Notes: generated from the sequence alone by a model not told the origin. Shown: positions 33,595-41,943, counted from the stretch's first letter. The stretch is DNA of 64,000 nt from Curtanaerobium respiraculi (GCF_024609215.1 NZ_JANIPD030000034.1:124001-188000); one strand, 5' to 3'. Translations and numbers: made by a program.

Positions 33595-33927
33595 CTAGAA
33601 CAACTGTAGCTGATCAGGTCTAGACTCAGGTTGCGTGGGCTTCTTTGATACGAAGCGAGTGGCGTTCGCCCATTGGCAATCGGTTAAATGGAAAATCCGG
33701 ACCTCGCCATTTGCGGGAAGTGAGGCCCTGATAATTCTCTCAATGGAATTGTTGGTATGGATCGAGGGCGAATATTTCCCGTACACGCTATATTGAAGCA
33801 TTGCGAACCCTGAGTCCACCAGAAGCTTTCTAAACTTTGTAGCATCGTGCCGCTGAGCTTTCGTTTCGGTTGGAAGGTCAAACATCACAACGCACCACAC
33901 GGCATCATACTTCCTATCTGCAGACAT
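33595..33927 (-). CDS. cas2: CRISPR-associated Cas2
   Basis: Cas2, 110 residues, dimerises and bridges Cas1 dimers during spacer integration. It has the ferredoxin-like start VWCVVMFDLPTETKAQR with the conserved Asp and the matching LQYSVYGKYS strand. It overlaps the cas1 stop by 14 bases, so translation is coupled, and it is the last gene of the cas operon. The array begins about 55 bases beyond its stop. The presence of cas2 with cas1 and the absence of csn2 or cas4 set the subtype to II-C. Confidence 0.96.
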   Translation of the reverse strand: MSADRKYDAVWCVVMFDLPTETKAQRHDATKFRKLLVDSGFAMLQYSVYGKYSPSIHTNNSIERIIRASLPANGEVRIFHLTDCQWANATRFVSKKPTQPESRPDQLQLF

Positions 33928-34840
33928 CTAGCACCTCTTGAGGCTTCCAAATCGGGACCTCCAGAAAAGCCTCTTCCCCTTCTACATATCGACCGTACGC
34001 CTGTGCAAATTCGGTCATAACAGTCGGGATAGTCTTCCCGTCAGAATCGAATTTCCGCACGGTCGCATCGTGAAGGTGGTGCTTAATATCAGAATCGAGT
34101 GCCGTGCATCCTTCTAAATCAGCGACAGCAAGATCAACCGCAGGCCTGAAAGGCTCAATAAGATCATCAGCTAAGGCGAATGCGTTTTGTCTGCTTCTAT
34201 GGTACAACCCTAACGCAGGCGCAAGCCCTGCAGCGAGGACAGCCCGAACGCTGTGGCCTCTGAGAATCGTGTACGCGTAATCGAGCATCGAGTTTAGCGG
34301 ATCGGACCTAGCGCCCGGCGCTCTCGAAAAGTTTTCGAACAAGAACAGGGAACTCCAGTACGCACGAGCTGCGCGACCTTCAACATTAGAGACATCGCCG
34401 GACTTTACGGATCGCGCCATAACCGCGACGCCATCCGCATGCACCCTTTGCAGGAGTGCTAGGTTATTCGATTGACCAACAACCTTGGCTTTGACAATGC
34501 GCATCCATGCATTCTTTGAGCGAGGAAGGCTTAACCCGGCTTGAGCCCTCTGCCTTGCTGCAACTCGACCATGGGCATCTATCCACGGATACATGCCTGA
34601 TACCGGCATACCTTTCCAATCGCAATGCAAAACAACGATGTCGTTCTGTGCAAAGTGGAACATCACTCCGGCACCGATTCGAACCCCGATGCCGATAAAG
34701 GCTATTGCTACGTCACTAAGAGATACGGGGGTGCATCCTGGAGGATCGGAAGAGCAGACAAGCAGTTTGCGGCTGCTTTTATCGAATCTCAGCTCGCCCT
34801 TGAAGGCGGTGAAATCAAGAACTCGCCAATTCCCAGGCAT
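33914..34840 (-). CDS. cas1: CRISPR-associated Cas1 integrase
   Basis: Cas1, 308 residues, integrates new spacers with Cas2. The metal site residues are visible: Glu in NVEGRAARAYW near residue 153, and His with Asp/Glu in ALGLYHRSRQNAFALADDLIEPFRP-type sequence (LGLYHRSRQNAFALADDL) near residues 210-230. The C-terminal half is all-helical as usual. It starts 11 bases after the cas9 stop. Base composition here is lower in G+C than in the surrounding ribosomal or redox genes, which fits horizontal transfer. Confidence 0.96.
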   Translation of the reverse strand: MPGNWRVLDFTAFKGELRFDKSSRKLLVCSSDPPGCTPVSLSDVAIAFIGIGVRIGAGVMFHFAQNDIVVLHCDWKGMPVSGMYPWIDAHGRVAARQRAQAGLSLPRSKNAWMRIVKAKVVGQSNNLALLQRVHADGVAVMARSVKSGDVSNVEGRAARAYWSSLFLFENFSRAPGARSDPLNSMLDYAYTILRGHSVRAVLAAGLAPALGLYHRSRQNAFALADDLIEPFRPAVDLAVADLEGCTALDSDIKHHLHDATVRKFDSDGKTIPTVMTEFAQAYGRYVEGEEAFLEVPIWKPQEVLDVCR

Positions 34841-34851
34841 TCCGCATCACC

Positions 34852-37800
34852 TTATTTCGCTCGTTGAGAAGGCTTCCAGCTAACGGGCATATGATTGTCG
34901 GACGACCACCGCGCATAGCCCAAAGTCGATCGTCTCACTATTGTCGGGTCCGTAGAGAAGAGACTCTGCACTGTTAGCGTAACGGACTTCTCTATCGCAG
35001 CATTGATCTCCTTTACATCCTCCAAAGTCCAATTCTCGCCAGAGTACACCTGGGGTCGGATCAGCTCTTCTCGCCGCCTAAGCGTCTCAATTTTCGCTCT
35101 GGCAAGCGCTATCGCCTCTTCCGCTGTCGGGGCACCATCATGTCGGGGATTGAGCTTATCAGGATCGGCCTCCAGAATCTTCACCCGCTTCTCAATTCGG
35201 TCGATCTCATCGAGGATATGCGCGGGCTCCAGACCTTCGGCAGAAAGCTCTCTTGGGACAATAGCAAGCCTGGATGTACCCTTCTGGGCATTTATCCCAG
35301 TCACTTTGAATTTTTTCAATCCCGGGAACGCTTTGAGCAGTTTGTTAAGTTTGCCCTTTCTCTCAGGGGAGAAGTCAGCGCTTTTCAAATCCAGGACAAT
35401 CTCATCCCCCACTACGACCCAACCTAGGTACTCGGCAGAGCCGTCGAAAAGGGCATCGCGGAGGTTGCCGTTTACTGATCGTACGCTGATCGATGAGGGC
35501 TTTAGGTGGGCAGCGAATAAGTCTCCTTCCTGTTGGGATGCAAGATCACACTGGAAAACGCGCATGCCCTCGAAAGTCCAACCCGTCTGCTTGCCTTTCG
35601 AGTTGAATTTTGGAACTCGGTATATCCGGAGATGATGCAGTGCGTTACCGATTTTCGCGTAACCTTTGTTTACCGGCATGTAGATCGCGCTCGTAACCGT
35701 ATTCGACTCATCTTCGCCAGCGCACATGAGGGGAACCAAGAAATCCGGTCCGACAATCCTGTCATGCAAGCGCATGGTCCTCTGCTGATTCGCTGGCAAC
35801 CCCTTCTGCTGGTCGAAATCGGGAAGGGACGTTAGAGCAGTCCAAAGCGCAGGCGTCGAAGCCTTGTCTATTGCTATTCGGGAGAACTCCGAGGAGAGGG
35901 GCTTCTTGTATAGCGGCATGACCGTATCTTCATGTGCGGCCCCAAAGCCGTAGCGAAGACGTAGCGGCGAGGTGACCAATACTCGCCCCCTAGACATGGA
36001 TTCGCTCAATAGCCTACGAAGGACAAGCATTTGCTCATCGCGCCATTTGACATAAGCGCGTTTGGCAGTTGCATCCCCCTCGTACTCTTTCCAGGAGCCC
36101 CAGGATTCGGGGTCTTTGGAATATCGCTCCGAAATCCTCATCTCATCGCGAATAGCAAGGACCCGCGCCACGCTTGGACGCATGAAAGCAATAACGGCTG
36201 CGTCAACGGCATGATGCCGCCGGTCGAGACGAGTCTTGCTCCTTCCCCCGCCATACCAGGGAAGGCCGTTCTCTAGCCCGGAGGCTCGACGCGCCGATGA
36301 GGTGATCTGCCCGCGGAAGACGAATACGCGCTGATTCTCGCAGTCGGATTCCTGCACGGAAGACAGATAACCTTCTACCTGGTCGGCGAGAACACGCGCC
36401 ATCCAGGCGACGGACTCAATCGAGCGATTATCTATCGGCTCGTCAGCCTCCTTTTGGAGGAGCCTAGATCTAACATCTTTTTTGTAAGACCTGAACTGCT
36501 TCTCAGTGAAGTACCGCGGGTCGCGAATCCAACCGTTCAACCTTTCTAGCGCAGCTTTCTTCTGCTCGGGGGTGGCCCAGGAGCTGAAAAGCCGGTTGCT
36601 TTTTCTCTTGTTGCAATCCCGGCAAACAGCCACCAGATTCGCGCGGTCGTTAGAGCTTCCCTGCCCCTTTCGAGGAACGATGTGGTCCATTTCCGCGGTG
36701 TATGCGTTGATCTCCCTCCCGCAGTAGAGACATTGGCAGTTCTGTCGTTGTATTGCCTGGTTCCGTCGCACGTCGGACCGGCTTACGGCAATGGGAGGCA
36801 CTTCGATGCCTTGAGCATCTGACAGCTCCTTCGCGCATTCGTAGCGAGCGAGCAAGTTAGCTTCGTATTTGGAATTCATTTCGCGTTGAAGAGTTTGAAC
36901 CGCATGCGGGCTTTTGAATCCGTCGCGTACATGCTCGATATTCACTGTTTGGGGAACTCCCCATTTCGTTACGCACGCAGCGATCCAGCGGCTCACGATC
37001 ATTATGGTGCGGTCGATTGAGGGGCTGCCGGTTGGAGCCCCCAACGGTTCGGGCGCAGGACGCCAGTCGTCCCCCACGCCGAACTCGGTTTTTCGAGCTT
37101 CATGCAGATTCTCCCCCGCTAGCATCCTTTCGCACAGCCGTGAGAGCGTATCAATGCTGTATGCGGCTCTGCCAGCCACCAGCTTGATAGATTCGAGTTT
37201 TTCCAACGCTGTGCCTTCCAGCGAGCTGATCATATTTGCAGAGGACTCATAAGCCGCTCGCTCGACATCCGTCAAAGCGTCAAGATTCACACCCGCATTG
37301 CCCAAGAGACTTATTAGGAACTCTCTCTCCAAAGGGCGAGCGATATCCCACCAGTCTTTCAGGGGTTTCAGTTCTTTTTTTATTCCGTCGGCTTTCTCGA
37401 TTGAGGCAAGGGTATCGAGAATCGGAGGCTTCTTCGCGGAAATGGGGTCACCGTCCATAGTCGTACCGCCAACTCCACGTAACTCGTTGCGTTCTACGCC
37501 CAGAACTTCCGCAACGTCCGTCCATGACAAATCAGAGTCTAATGCTGCCGAGGTGGTGCAAAGGAAGTCGTAGAGAGTATTCAGCTCCGTCGGATCAAGT
37601 TTGCGCTCAGAGCCATGTAGCTTGATTCTCAAATTAGAGATCGTTGCAAGGATCCGGTACCGTTGGAAGGCAAGGGATGCCCGTGAAGCTCGCTGCCGCG
37701 ATGGTTGCAATGGGTCTTTGCCAGTTGCTTCCGAAGCCGCACCGACATCACGCGGGTTTACCTGCGCGAAAACAGCCTTGAGCAGCTCCTGCTTTTCATC

Positions 37801-38640
37801 TTCGTTAACCTTCTGTTTCTCAAGAATCAGCTTGGCTTCGTAGTAGCTATCGCTTTGATGAAGCTTGCCAATTTGGGCAGTTTGAACAGAAGCGTCCGGA
37901 GTCGTTTTCCTCAATCGGTTCTTCTCTTGAGGATGATCGGACATCAGGACTTCGGCCAATTCGGCCACCGTCGGCCTTTCAACGGTCGCTGCGGACGAAT
38001 CCCATCGTGAAAGTTCCACTCTCGTTTTTCCCTTTGAGTCGACAGTGATCTTAACCCTTGGATCAACCTCAATGCCATTTTCCCGTTTCCACAGTTGCAC
38101 ATTACAGAAAAAATCATCGTAGAAGGGAGAGGGAGTCTGAGATGCGGAATCCAGGGTCTCGAATCGGGAATACGGATTCCTCCATCCACAATGGCGGGCG
38201 ATGTGACGAAGGGCCACCGCCACCGCTAATTTACGCTCGGTTTCATTCTCGATATAGCCGGATGAAGCCTCCACACGCGCATGCCAGGGCAAGTAGACAT
38301 CGCGTTCGTCCGCCCATTGTTTGATTTCCCTAGCTCTTTCTACCGGGTACCCATATTCGCCAAGTACACGATCCAGTGCCGCTAGCCGCTCGCGCCTGCG
38401 TTTGCCCATCCGACGAATCCGCCGCGCCGCCCCCGAAATCTTTTTTCTTGAATCAGCAGCCTTGTTGTTCGACTTCGGATCGACCCCACCGTCATGGATG
38501 ACGCTCATCGAGTTGAGAATTTTAATGGGGTAAGCCTCGAGTGGATTCGGATTCGAATCGTCGATTTCTATTGCGGCAAGTCCTACCGAGTTCAAGCCGA
38601 CATCGATTCCGATACGATAATTAAGGTGCTTGCTTCCCAT
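34852..38640 (-). CDS. cas9: type II-C Cas9 effector nuclease
   Basis: Cas9 of 1262 residues, the RNA-guided double-strand nuclease. RuvC-I (GIDVGLNSVGLAAIE) is at residues 11-25. An arginine-rich bridge helix follows at about 70-95 (ARRIRRMGKRRRERLAAL). RuvC-II is NIEHVRDGF near 567. The HNH domain is near 635-690 with zinc-type CLYCGRE and MDHIVPRKG, NLVAVCRDCNKRKSNR. RuvC-III is HHAVDAAVIAFM near 808. Catalytic Asp, Glu, His and Asp are all present, so it looks active. At 1262 residues it is longer than the typical 1000-1100 of II-C Cas9. The extra length lies in the recognition and PAM-reading C-terminal parts. AGAGGA lies ahead of ATG 38640. Confidence 0.96.
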   Translation of the reverse strand: MGSKHLNYRIGIDVGLNSVGLAAIEIDDSNPNPLEAYPIKILNSMSVIHDGGVDPKSNNKAADSRKKISGAARRIRRMGKRRRERLAALDRVLGEYGYPVERAREIKQWADERDVYLPWHARVEASSGYIENETERKLAVAVALRHIARHCGWRNPYSRFETLDSASQTPSPFYDDFFCNVQLWKRENGIEVDPRVKITVDSKGKTRVELSRWDSSAATVERPTVAELAEVLMSDHPQEKNRLRKTTPDASVQTAQIGKLHQSDSYYEAKLILEKQKVNEDEKQELLKAVFAQVNPRDVGAASEATGKDPLQPSRQRASRASLAFQRYRILATISNLRIKLHGSERKLDPTELNTLYDFLCTTSAALDSDLSWTDVAEVLGVERNELRGVGGTTMDGDPISAKKPPILDTLASIEKADGIKKELKPLKDWWDIARPLEREFLISLLGNAGVNLDALTDVERAAYESSANMISSLEGTALEKLESIKLVAGRAAYSIDTLSRLCERMLAGENLHEARKTEFGVGDDWRPAPEPLGAPTGSPSIDRTIMIVSRWIAACVTKWGVPQTVNIEHVRDGFKSPHAVQTLQREMNSKYEANLLARYECAKELSDAQGIEVPPIAVSRSDVRRNQAIQRQNCQCLYCGREINAYTAEMDHIVPRKGQGSSNDRANLVAVCRDCNKRKSNRLFSSWATPEQKKAALERLNGWIRDPRYFTEKQFRSYKKDVRSRLLQKEADEPIDNRSIESVAWMARVLADQVEGYLSSVQESDCENQRVFVFRGQITSSARRASGLENGLPWYGGGRSKTRLDRRHHAVDAAVIAFMRPSVARVLAIRDEMRISERYSKDPESWGSWKEYEGDATAKRAYVKWRDEQMLVLRRLLSESMSRGRVLVTSPLRLRYGFGAAHEDTVMPLYKKPLSSEFSRIAIDKASTPALWTALTSLPDFDQQKGLPANQQRTMRLHDRIVGPDFLVPLMCAGEDESNTVTSAIYMPVNKGYAKIGNALHHLRIYRVPKFNSKGKQTGWTFEGMRVFQCDLASQQEGDLFAAHLKPSSISVRSVNGNLRDALFDGSAEYLGWVVVGDEIVLDLKSADFSPERKGKLNKLLKAFPGLKKFKVTGINAQKGTSRLAIVPRELSAEGLEPAHILDEIDRIEKRVKILEADPDKLNPRHDGAPTAEEAIALARAKIETLRRREELIRPQVYSGENWTLEDVKEINAAIEKSVTLTVQSLFSTDPTIVRRSTLGYARWSSDNHMPVSWKPSQRAK

Positions 38641-38675
38641 GCGAATCCTATTCCTCTATCGAATGCAATGAATCA

Positions 38676-38681
38676 ATTATA
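38676..38681 (-). promoter_or_regulatory. cas9: -10 element of cas9
   Basis: TATAAT on the minus strand lies about 35 bases ahead of the cas9 start and about 20 bases after the tracrRNA terminator. No clear -35 hexamer is seen. Confidence 0.45.
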
Positions 38682-38700
38682 TATTGCAAGAGGATAAACC

Positions 38701-38800
38701 TAAAGAAAAGCCCCCTTGCGGGGGCCGGCCCTGATTCAAGAGCTGAGAAGTCACATCGCCAAACTAGGACGATGCTTATTGAGAATCAGTGGGTTTAGTT
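38701..38800 (-). ncRNA. tracrRNA upstream of cas9
   Basis: On the minus strand, 38790 to 38778 reads ACTGATTCTCAAT and pairs with all 13 first bases of the crRNA repeat (one G-U pair). It is followed by a stem CATCG/CGATG near 38753-38775, a linker with GAATCAG, and a Rho-independent terminator at 38710-38725 (GCCCCC/GGGGGC, loop GCAA) with a U-rich tail. That order (anti-repeat, nexus stem, terminator) is the standard tracrRNA plan. The 5' end is not defined and may lie further upstream. It lies between cas9 and the IS110-family element. Confidence 0.9.
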
Positions 38801-38924
38801 TAACACAGATGAATAAGGTTGTTGGGCGTTTAGCACCTGAGGAAGACCAGCTATGAGGAGTCAAGGACCATAAGACAAGTTTTTGAGATTTATCGGATTA
38901 TCGGAACTTTGCACTTTGACAGCT

Positions 38925-40145
38925 TCATATCGAATCGTTCAGAGCATGCTGCTGAAGCTTTCTGCTCTCGAATCCGGGGTCGTAGGGTTCCCGCTTGGAC
39001 AGCACTGCGTAGATGATGTGGACGAGCTTCCTGGCGACGGCTATGAGCGCCTCCCTGTGCGCCTTGCCGTCCTTGCGCTTCTTGAGGTAGTAGTCGTAGA
39101 GCGGCCCCCGGTTCTTCAGCTGGGCCATTGCCGCGAGGTACAGGGCGCGACGGAGGTACGGCGACCCCTGCTTTGCGATGCGGTTCGCTCCGCCCTCGAA
39201 GGTGCCCGAGTCGTTTCTGGACGGATTGATGCCGGCGTACTTCACGATTGCGGCGGCGTTCTTGAACCTCTTGACGTCTCCGATCTCGGAGACGATCTGG
39301 GCGCCGGTCTTGTACGAGATGCCCGGGATGGTGAGGATGAGCGGCTCCATCTCGTCGAGCATGGGCCTGATCTCGGCCTCGAGTTCGGCGATCTGGCCCT
39401 CGATGAACCCCATCTGCTCGATGAGCAGCCTGACCTGCAGAGAGAATGCGTCGGAGCATAGGCGGATGCCGCAGGATCCCTTCGCGGCGCTCTTGAGCTC
39501 TTTGGCCCTGCCGCGGCCCAGCTTGCCGTGGCTGGCCTTCTCGAGCAGCCTGGTGAGAGTGCGGATGTCTATCGACTCGCACCCCCCGGCCGTCGGGCAG
39601 CGCTCCAGGAAGGCCTTCGAGGTCTCCCCGAACATGTCGCAGAAGATTCCCTCGTACTCGGGGAATACCTGGTCGAGAGCGACCACGACCTGCCTCTTCA
39701 GGTCGGAGACCTCGCCGGTCAGCGACTGGTGCAGGCGGGTGAGCTGGCGCAGGGACATCATCTTCTCGTCGGCCAGCCTGCTGGGCTCGAAGTCGTCGCA
39801 GCGCAACGTGTCGGCGATGACGCCGCAGTCGACGCGGTCGGTCTTCACCTTGCCGAGGTTCTTGAACTTGCGCATCGCGTCAGTCTGTATGGGGTTTATG
39901 ACCACGACGTCGTAGCCGGCGGCCGTGAGCGCGCAGAAGCACGCCAGCCAGTAATGGCCGGTCGCCTCCATGCCCACGAGCACGTCGGATTTGTCGTCGG
40001 CAAGCCCCTCGAGGTAGGACACGCACCCCTCGAAGCCGGCGGAGGAGTTCTTGAACCCCATCGGCTTCGAGGCTGTTCTGCCTTTCTCGTCCACCGAGCC
40101 GACCCAGTGGTCGTATTTGGCTATGTCGATGCCAGCGTAGAGCAT
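38925..40145 (-). CDS. IS110-family DEDD recombinase
   Basis: A 406-residue transposase of the IS110 family. The N-terminal RuvC-like DEDD sites are YAGIDIAKYDHW, GMEATGHYWL and KTDRVDCGVIADTLRC. The C-terminal Tnp20 domain has IPGISYKTGAQIVSEIGD, then AGINPSRNDSGTFEGG. ATG 40145 has GGAGG seven bases upstream. The frame stays open for 225 more codons before this ATG, but that part does not belong to the transposase. The gene appears intact. Confidence 0.92.
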   Translation of the reverse strand: MLYAGIDIAKYDHWVGSVDEKGRTASKPMGFKNSSAGFEGCVSYLEGLADDKSDVLVGMEATGHYWLACFCALTAAGYDVVVINPIQTDAMRKFKNLGKVKTDRVDCGVIADTLRCDDFEPSRLADEKMMSLRQLTRLHQSLTGEVSDLKRQVVVALDQVFPEYEGIFCDMFGETSKAFLERCPTAGGCESIDIRTLTRLLEKASHGKLGRGRAKELKSAAKGSCGIRLCSDAFSLQVRLLIEQMGFIEGQIAELEAEIRPMLDEMEPLILTIPGISYKTGAQIVSEIGDVKRFKNAAAIVKYAGINPSRNDSGTFEGGANRIAKQGSPYLRRALYLAAMAQLKNRGPLYDYYLKKRKDGKAHREALIAVARKLVHIIYAVLSKREPYDPGFESRKLQQHALNDSI

Positions 40146-40393
40146 CCCGGATGCCTCCGTTCCAATCGCGGCAGGCACCCTGCTCGACCGCCCGGGCCCA
40201 CAACCTCCTGCAAGAGATGCGAGGTAGCCGAGAATCTTCAAGGCTCCGTCATCCAGCTTATCCGTGGACCGCCCCGGGCGGGGCAGGCCGTCATTCTTTC
40301 TCGCGAGGTCGAAAGCCTCAGGAAACAGACGGACGTGCCTGCCTAGCCGGTCATGCAGCACATTCTGAACGGTTCGATTGAAGCGGTCAAAAT
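40146..40393 (-). ncRNA. possible bridge RNA region of the IS110-family element
   Basis: This is the non-coding 5' part of the element. IS110-group recombinases are known to be guided by a structured bridge RNA encoded in such a region. Several G/C-rich complementary segments are present (e.g. GGACCGCCCCGG around 40265-40275 and GGGGCAGGCC). I did not resolve the two binding loops, so the call rests on position alone. Confidence 0.35.
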
Positions 40394-40950
40394 GCGATGA
40401 ACTAACTATAGGAGGAAACTTTGGAAGCCAAGGGCCAATCAACAAGGCTAATCGCGTTTTCCCCTCCCAGTTACTTCCCTCAGCGCCAAATAGATCGGAT
40501 AATCGCAAACGCCGTCTCTGGGAAACCGCAATCGAATCATCCAATTGGCTTCTAACCAGCGAAAATGGCATGGACATCAGCAGATCGATTTGGTTCAGCA
40601 TTCGCGAAATGCGATTTGCCTCTATAAATGGCGCAGATGTGCGGGATGCTCTCGGGAAAATGCGATTATCCCCTATATCTGGCGCACACGACTTGGATTG
40701 CATGGTGACCTTCTCCCTTGGTACTGACTCTATCGCGTACCAGGTAAATCCAGCCTGAACATCTGCATTGAACAGATGCCTCTGCTTGAATTCGCCTTTC
40801 GCCCGAAGAGGTCTCAGCACCCGAAGAGGCCTCAGCGCCCGAAGAGGCCTCAGCGCCCGAAGAGGCCTCAGCGCCCGAAGAGGCCTCAGCGTCCTCCGGC
40901 GGCGACCGACTGGCTAGAGGCTAATCGGCCCGTAAGTCAAGGGGGAGGTC
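40394..40950. other. IS-flanking non-coding region with gene remnants
   Basis: No convincing intact gene. The minus frame at 40400-40820 is open and repeats a 17-residue unit (APDIGDNRI, then APFIEANRI), mirrored by a 31-base DNA repeat at 40607-40637 and 40658-40688. On the plus strand, 40799 onward reads a stop-flanked tail of PEEASA repeats and looks like the end of a truncated protein. Both fit debris from insertion or deletion. Confidence 0.45.
40800..40889. repeat. five tandem 18-bp repeats
   Basis: Five copies of CGCCCGAAGAGGCCTCAG at 18-base spacing, the first two with single changes. In one plus-strand frame they read P-E-E-A-S-A over and over and then a stop 12 codons later. No start is visible in that frame because a stop lies at 40787-40789. 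Confidence 0.9.
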
Positions 40951-41013
40951 CGATCCGCATGGCCCTCCCTCACCAAAAGGGGCTTCGATCCGCATGACCC
41001 TCCCTCACCAAAA
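40951..41013. repeat. 28-bp direct repeat beside the adk terminator
   Basis: Copies at 40951-40978 and 40986-41013 (CGATCCGCATG, then CCTCCCTCACCAAAA) differ at one base. The second runs into the A tract of the adk terminator, so the first may be a duplicated end of that terminator. Confidence 0.8.
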
Positions 41014-41041
41014 AGCCCTCCGGCGCGGACGGCGGAGGGCT
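41010..41041 (-). terminator. adk: intrinsic terminator of adk
   Basis: On the minus strand GCCCTCCGCC pairs with GGCGGAGGGC around a short loop (41015-41040), followed by five U. It is placed 30 bases beyond the adk stop. Confidence 0.9.
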
Positions 41042-41070
41042 TGGGGGCCATGTTGGCGTAACGCGAAAAA

Positions 41071-41700
41071 TTAGAACCCGAGGGTCTTCTCCACGTCGGC
41101 GAAGACGACCTCGACGTCGCGATCGCCGTCGATGGCAACGAGCTTGTCGCTGCCCTTGTAGTAATCGACCAGCGGTGCCGTGGACTTCTGGTACACGTCC
41201 AGACGGTTGCGCACCGTCGCCTCGTCGTCGTCGCCGCGCTGGTACATCTCGCCACCGCATTTGGGGCAGGTGGGGCCGTCGGCGACGGATCCGATATACC
41301 CGCAGACGCGGCATGTGCGGCGGCTGGTCAGGCGCCCCACGATGACTTCCGGCGCCACGTCGATGAGCAGCGCCGCATCCAGCGGGCGATCCAGGCTGGA
41401 AAGCATGGTGTCAAGCGCAACCGCCTGGGTGGTGGTGCGGGGGAATCCGTCGAAGATGACGCCTGCCTGGGTATCGGGCTGCTGGATCCGCTCCTTCATC
41501 AGGTCGATGATCAACTCGTCGGGAACAAGCTCGCCGGCATCCATGTAGCGCTTGGCCTTCTGGCCGAGCTCGGTCTGGTTAGCGACGGCGGCGCGCAGAA
41601 TATCACCCGTGCTGATATGGCACAGGCCGTTTTTTTCAACCAGCTTCGCTGCTTGCGTGCCCTTCCCTGCACCCGGTGCGCCAAGCAAAACGATATTCAT
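41071..41700 (-). CDS. adk: adenylate kinase
   Basis: Adenylate kinase, 209 residues, which equilibrates ATP, AMP and ADP. P-loop GAPGAGKGTQ is at residue 8. AMP binding is through STGDILRAAV and DGFPRTTTQA. The lid holds a zinc site with four Cys (CRVCGY near 127 and CPKCGG near 145), typical of Gram-positive enzymes. ATG 41700 has GGAAGGA six bases upstream; an ATG two codons earlier touches that site. It follows rplW after 243 bases, with neither secY nor map beside it, which is unusual. Confidence 0.96.
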   Translation of the reverse strand: MNIVLLGAPGAGKGTQAAKLVEKNGLCHISTGDILRAAVANQTELGQKAKRYMDAGELVPDELIIDLMKERIQQPDTQAGVIFDGFPRTTTQAVALDTMLSSLDRPLDAALLIDVAPEVIVGRLTSRRTCRVCGYIGSVADGPTCPKCGGEMYQRGDDDEATVRNRLDVYQKSTAPLVDYYKGSDKLVAIDGDRDVEVVFADVEKTLGF

Positions 41701-41829
41701 ATCCATTCCTTCCGCGAGATGTCGAAAAAACTCCTTTTAACATCTTACCCGAGCCAAGCAGGACAATGCGGAAATGTAAGCCAGTGGACGGAAAAAATTA
41801 AGTGCGGCTACCATCCCGAAAATACGGAA

Positions 41830-41918
41830 AGGACCCCGGGGAGATGCGTCTGAACCGCGCCTCCGAATCTTGGTTTCGTTTGTCCAAGAACTGGGGTGCA
41901 GTTCAGTCCCGGGGTCCT
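41830..41918 (-). terminator. rplW: rplW terminator split by a mini element
   Basis: Arms AGGACCCCGGG (41830-41840) and CCCGGGGTCCT (41908-41918) are exact complements but 67 bases apart, because the 55-bp element lies in the loop. Without it the loop shrinks to a normal size. It is placed at the end of the ribosomal operon. Confidence 0.55.
41851..41905. mobile_element. 55-bp mini element with IS3-like ends
   Basis: Both ends read TGAAC(C/T)GC(G/A)CC inward: plus strand from 41851, minus strand from 41905. They stay similar for about 22 bases (both reach CTTGG). GTC flanks it on each side (41848-41850, 41906-41908), a 3-base duplication as IS3 makes. It has no coding capacity, so it is an internally deleted IS or a MITE. 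Confidence 0.65.
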
Positions 41919-41943
41919 CCCTCAAGCGGGGAAACGGATGCGT

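Larger units (their letters stand above)
38911..40393 (-). mobile_element. IS110-family element with long imperfect inverted ends
   Basis: The limits are inferred from two related ends. Bases 38911-38952 (starting GCACTTTGAC) and the reverse complement of 40352-40393 (starting GCATTTTGAC) align over about 41 bases with few mismatches and one gap. The lower copy overlaps the transposase stop codon. No target duplication is evident, as expected for IS110. The 248 bases upstream of the transposase gene have no gene and may encode the bridge RNA used by this family. Confidence 0.65.

Noticed and set aside
40146-40820. N-terminal 225-codon extension of the IS110-family recombinase
   Set aside because: No family similarity and no ribosome site, while the inner ATG 40145 has both a good site and the DEDD start. 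The extension crosses an element border.
40776-40997. Plus-strand Lys/Arg/Pro repeat peptide
   Set aside because: It is only one frame of the 18-base tandem repeat. The neighbouring frame gives the more natural PEEASA tail, and neither has a start site.
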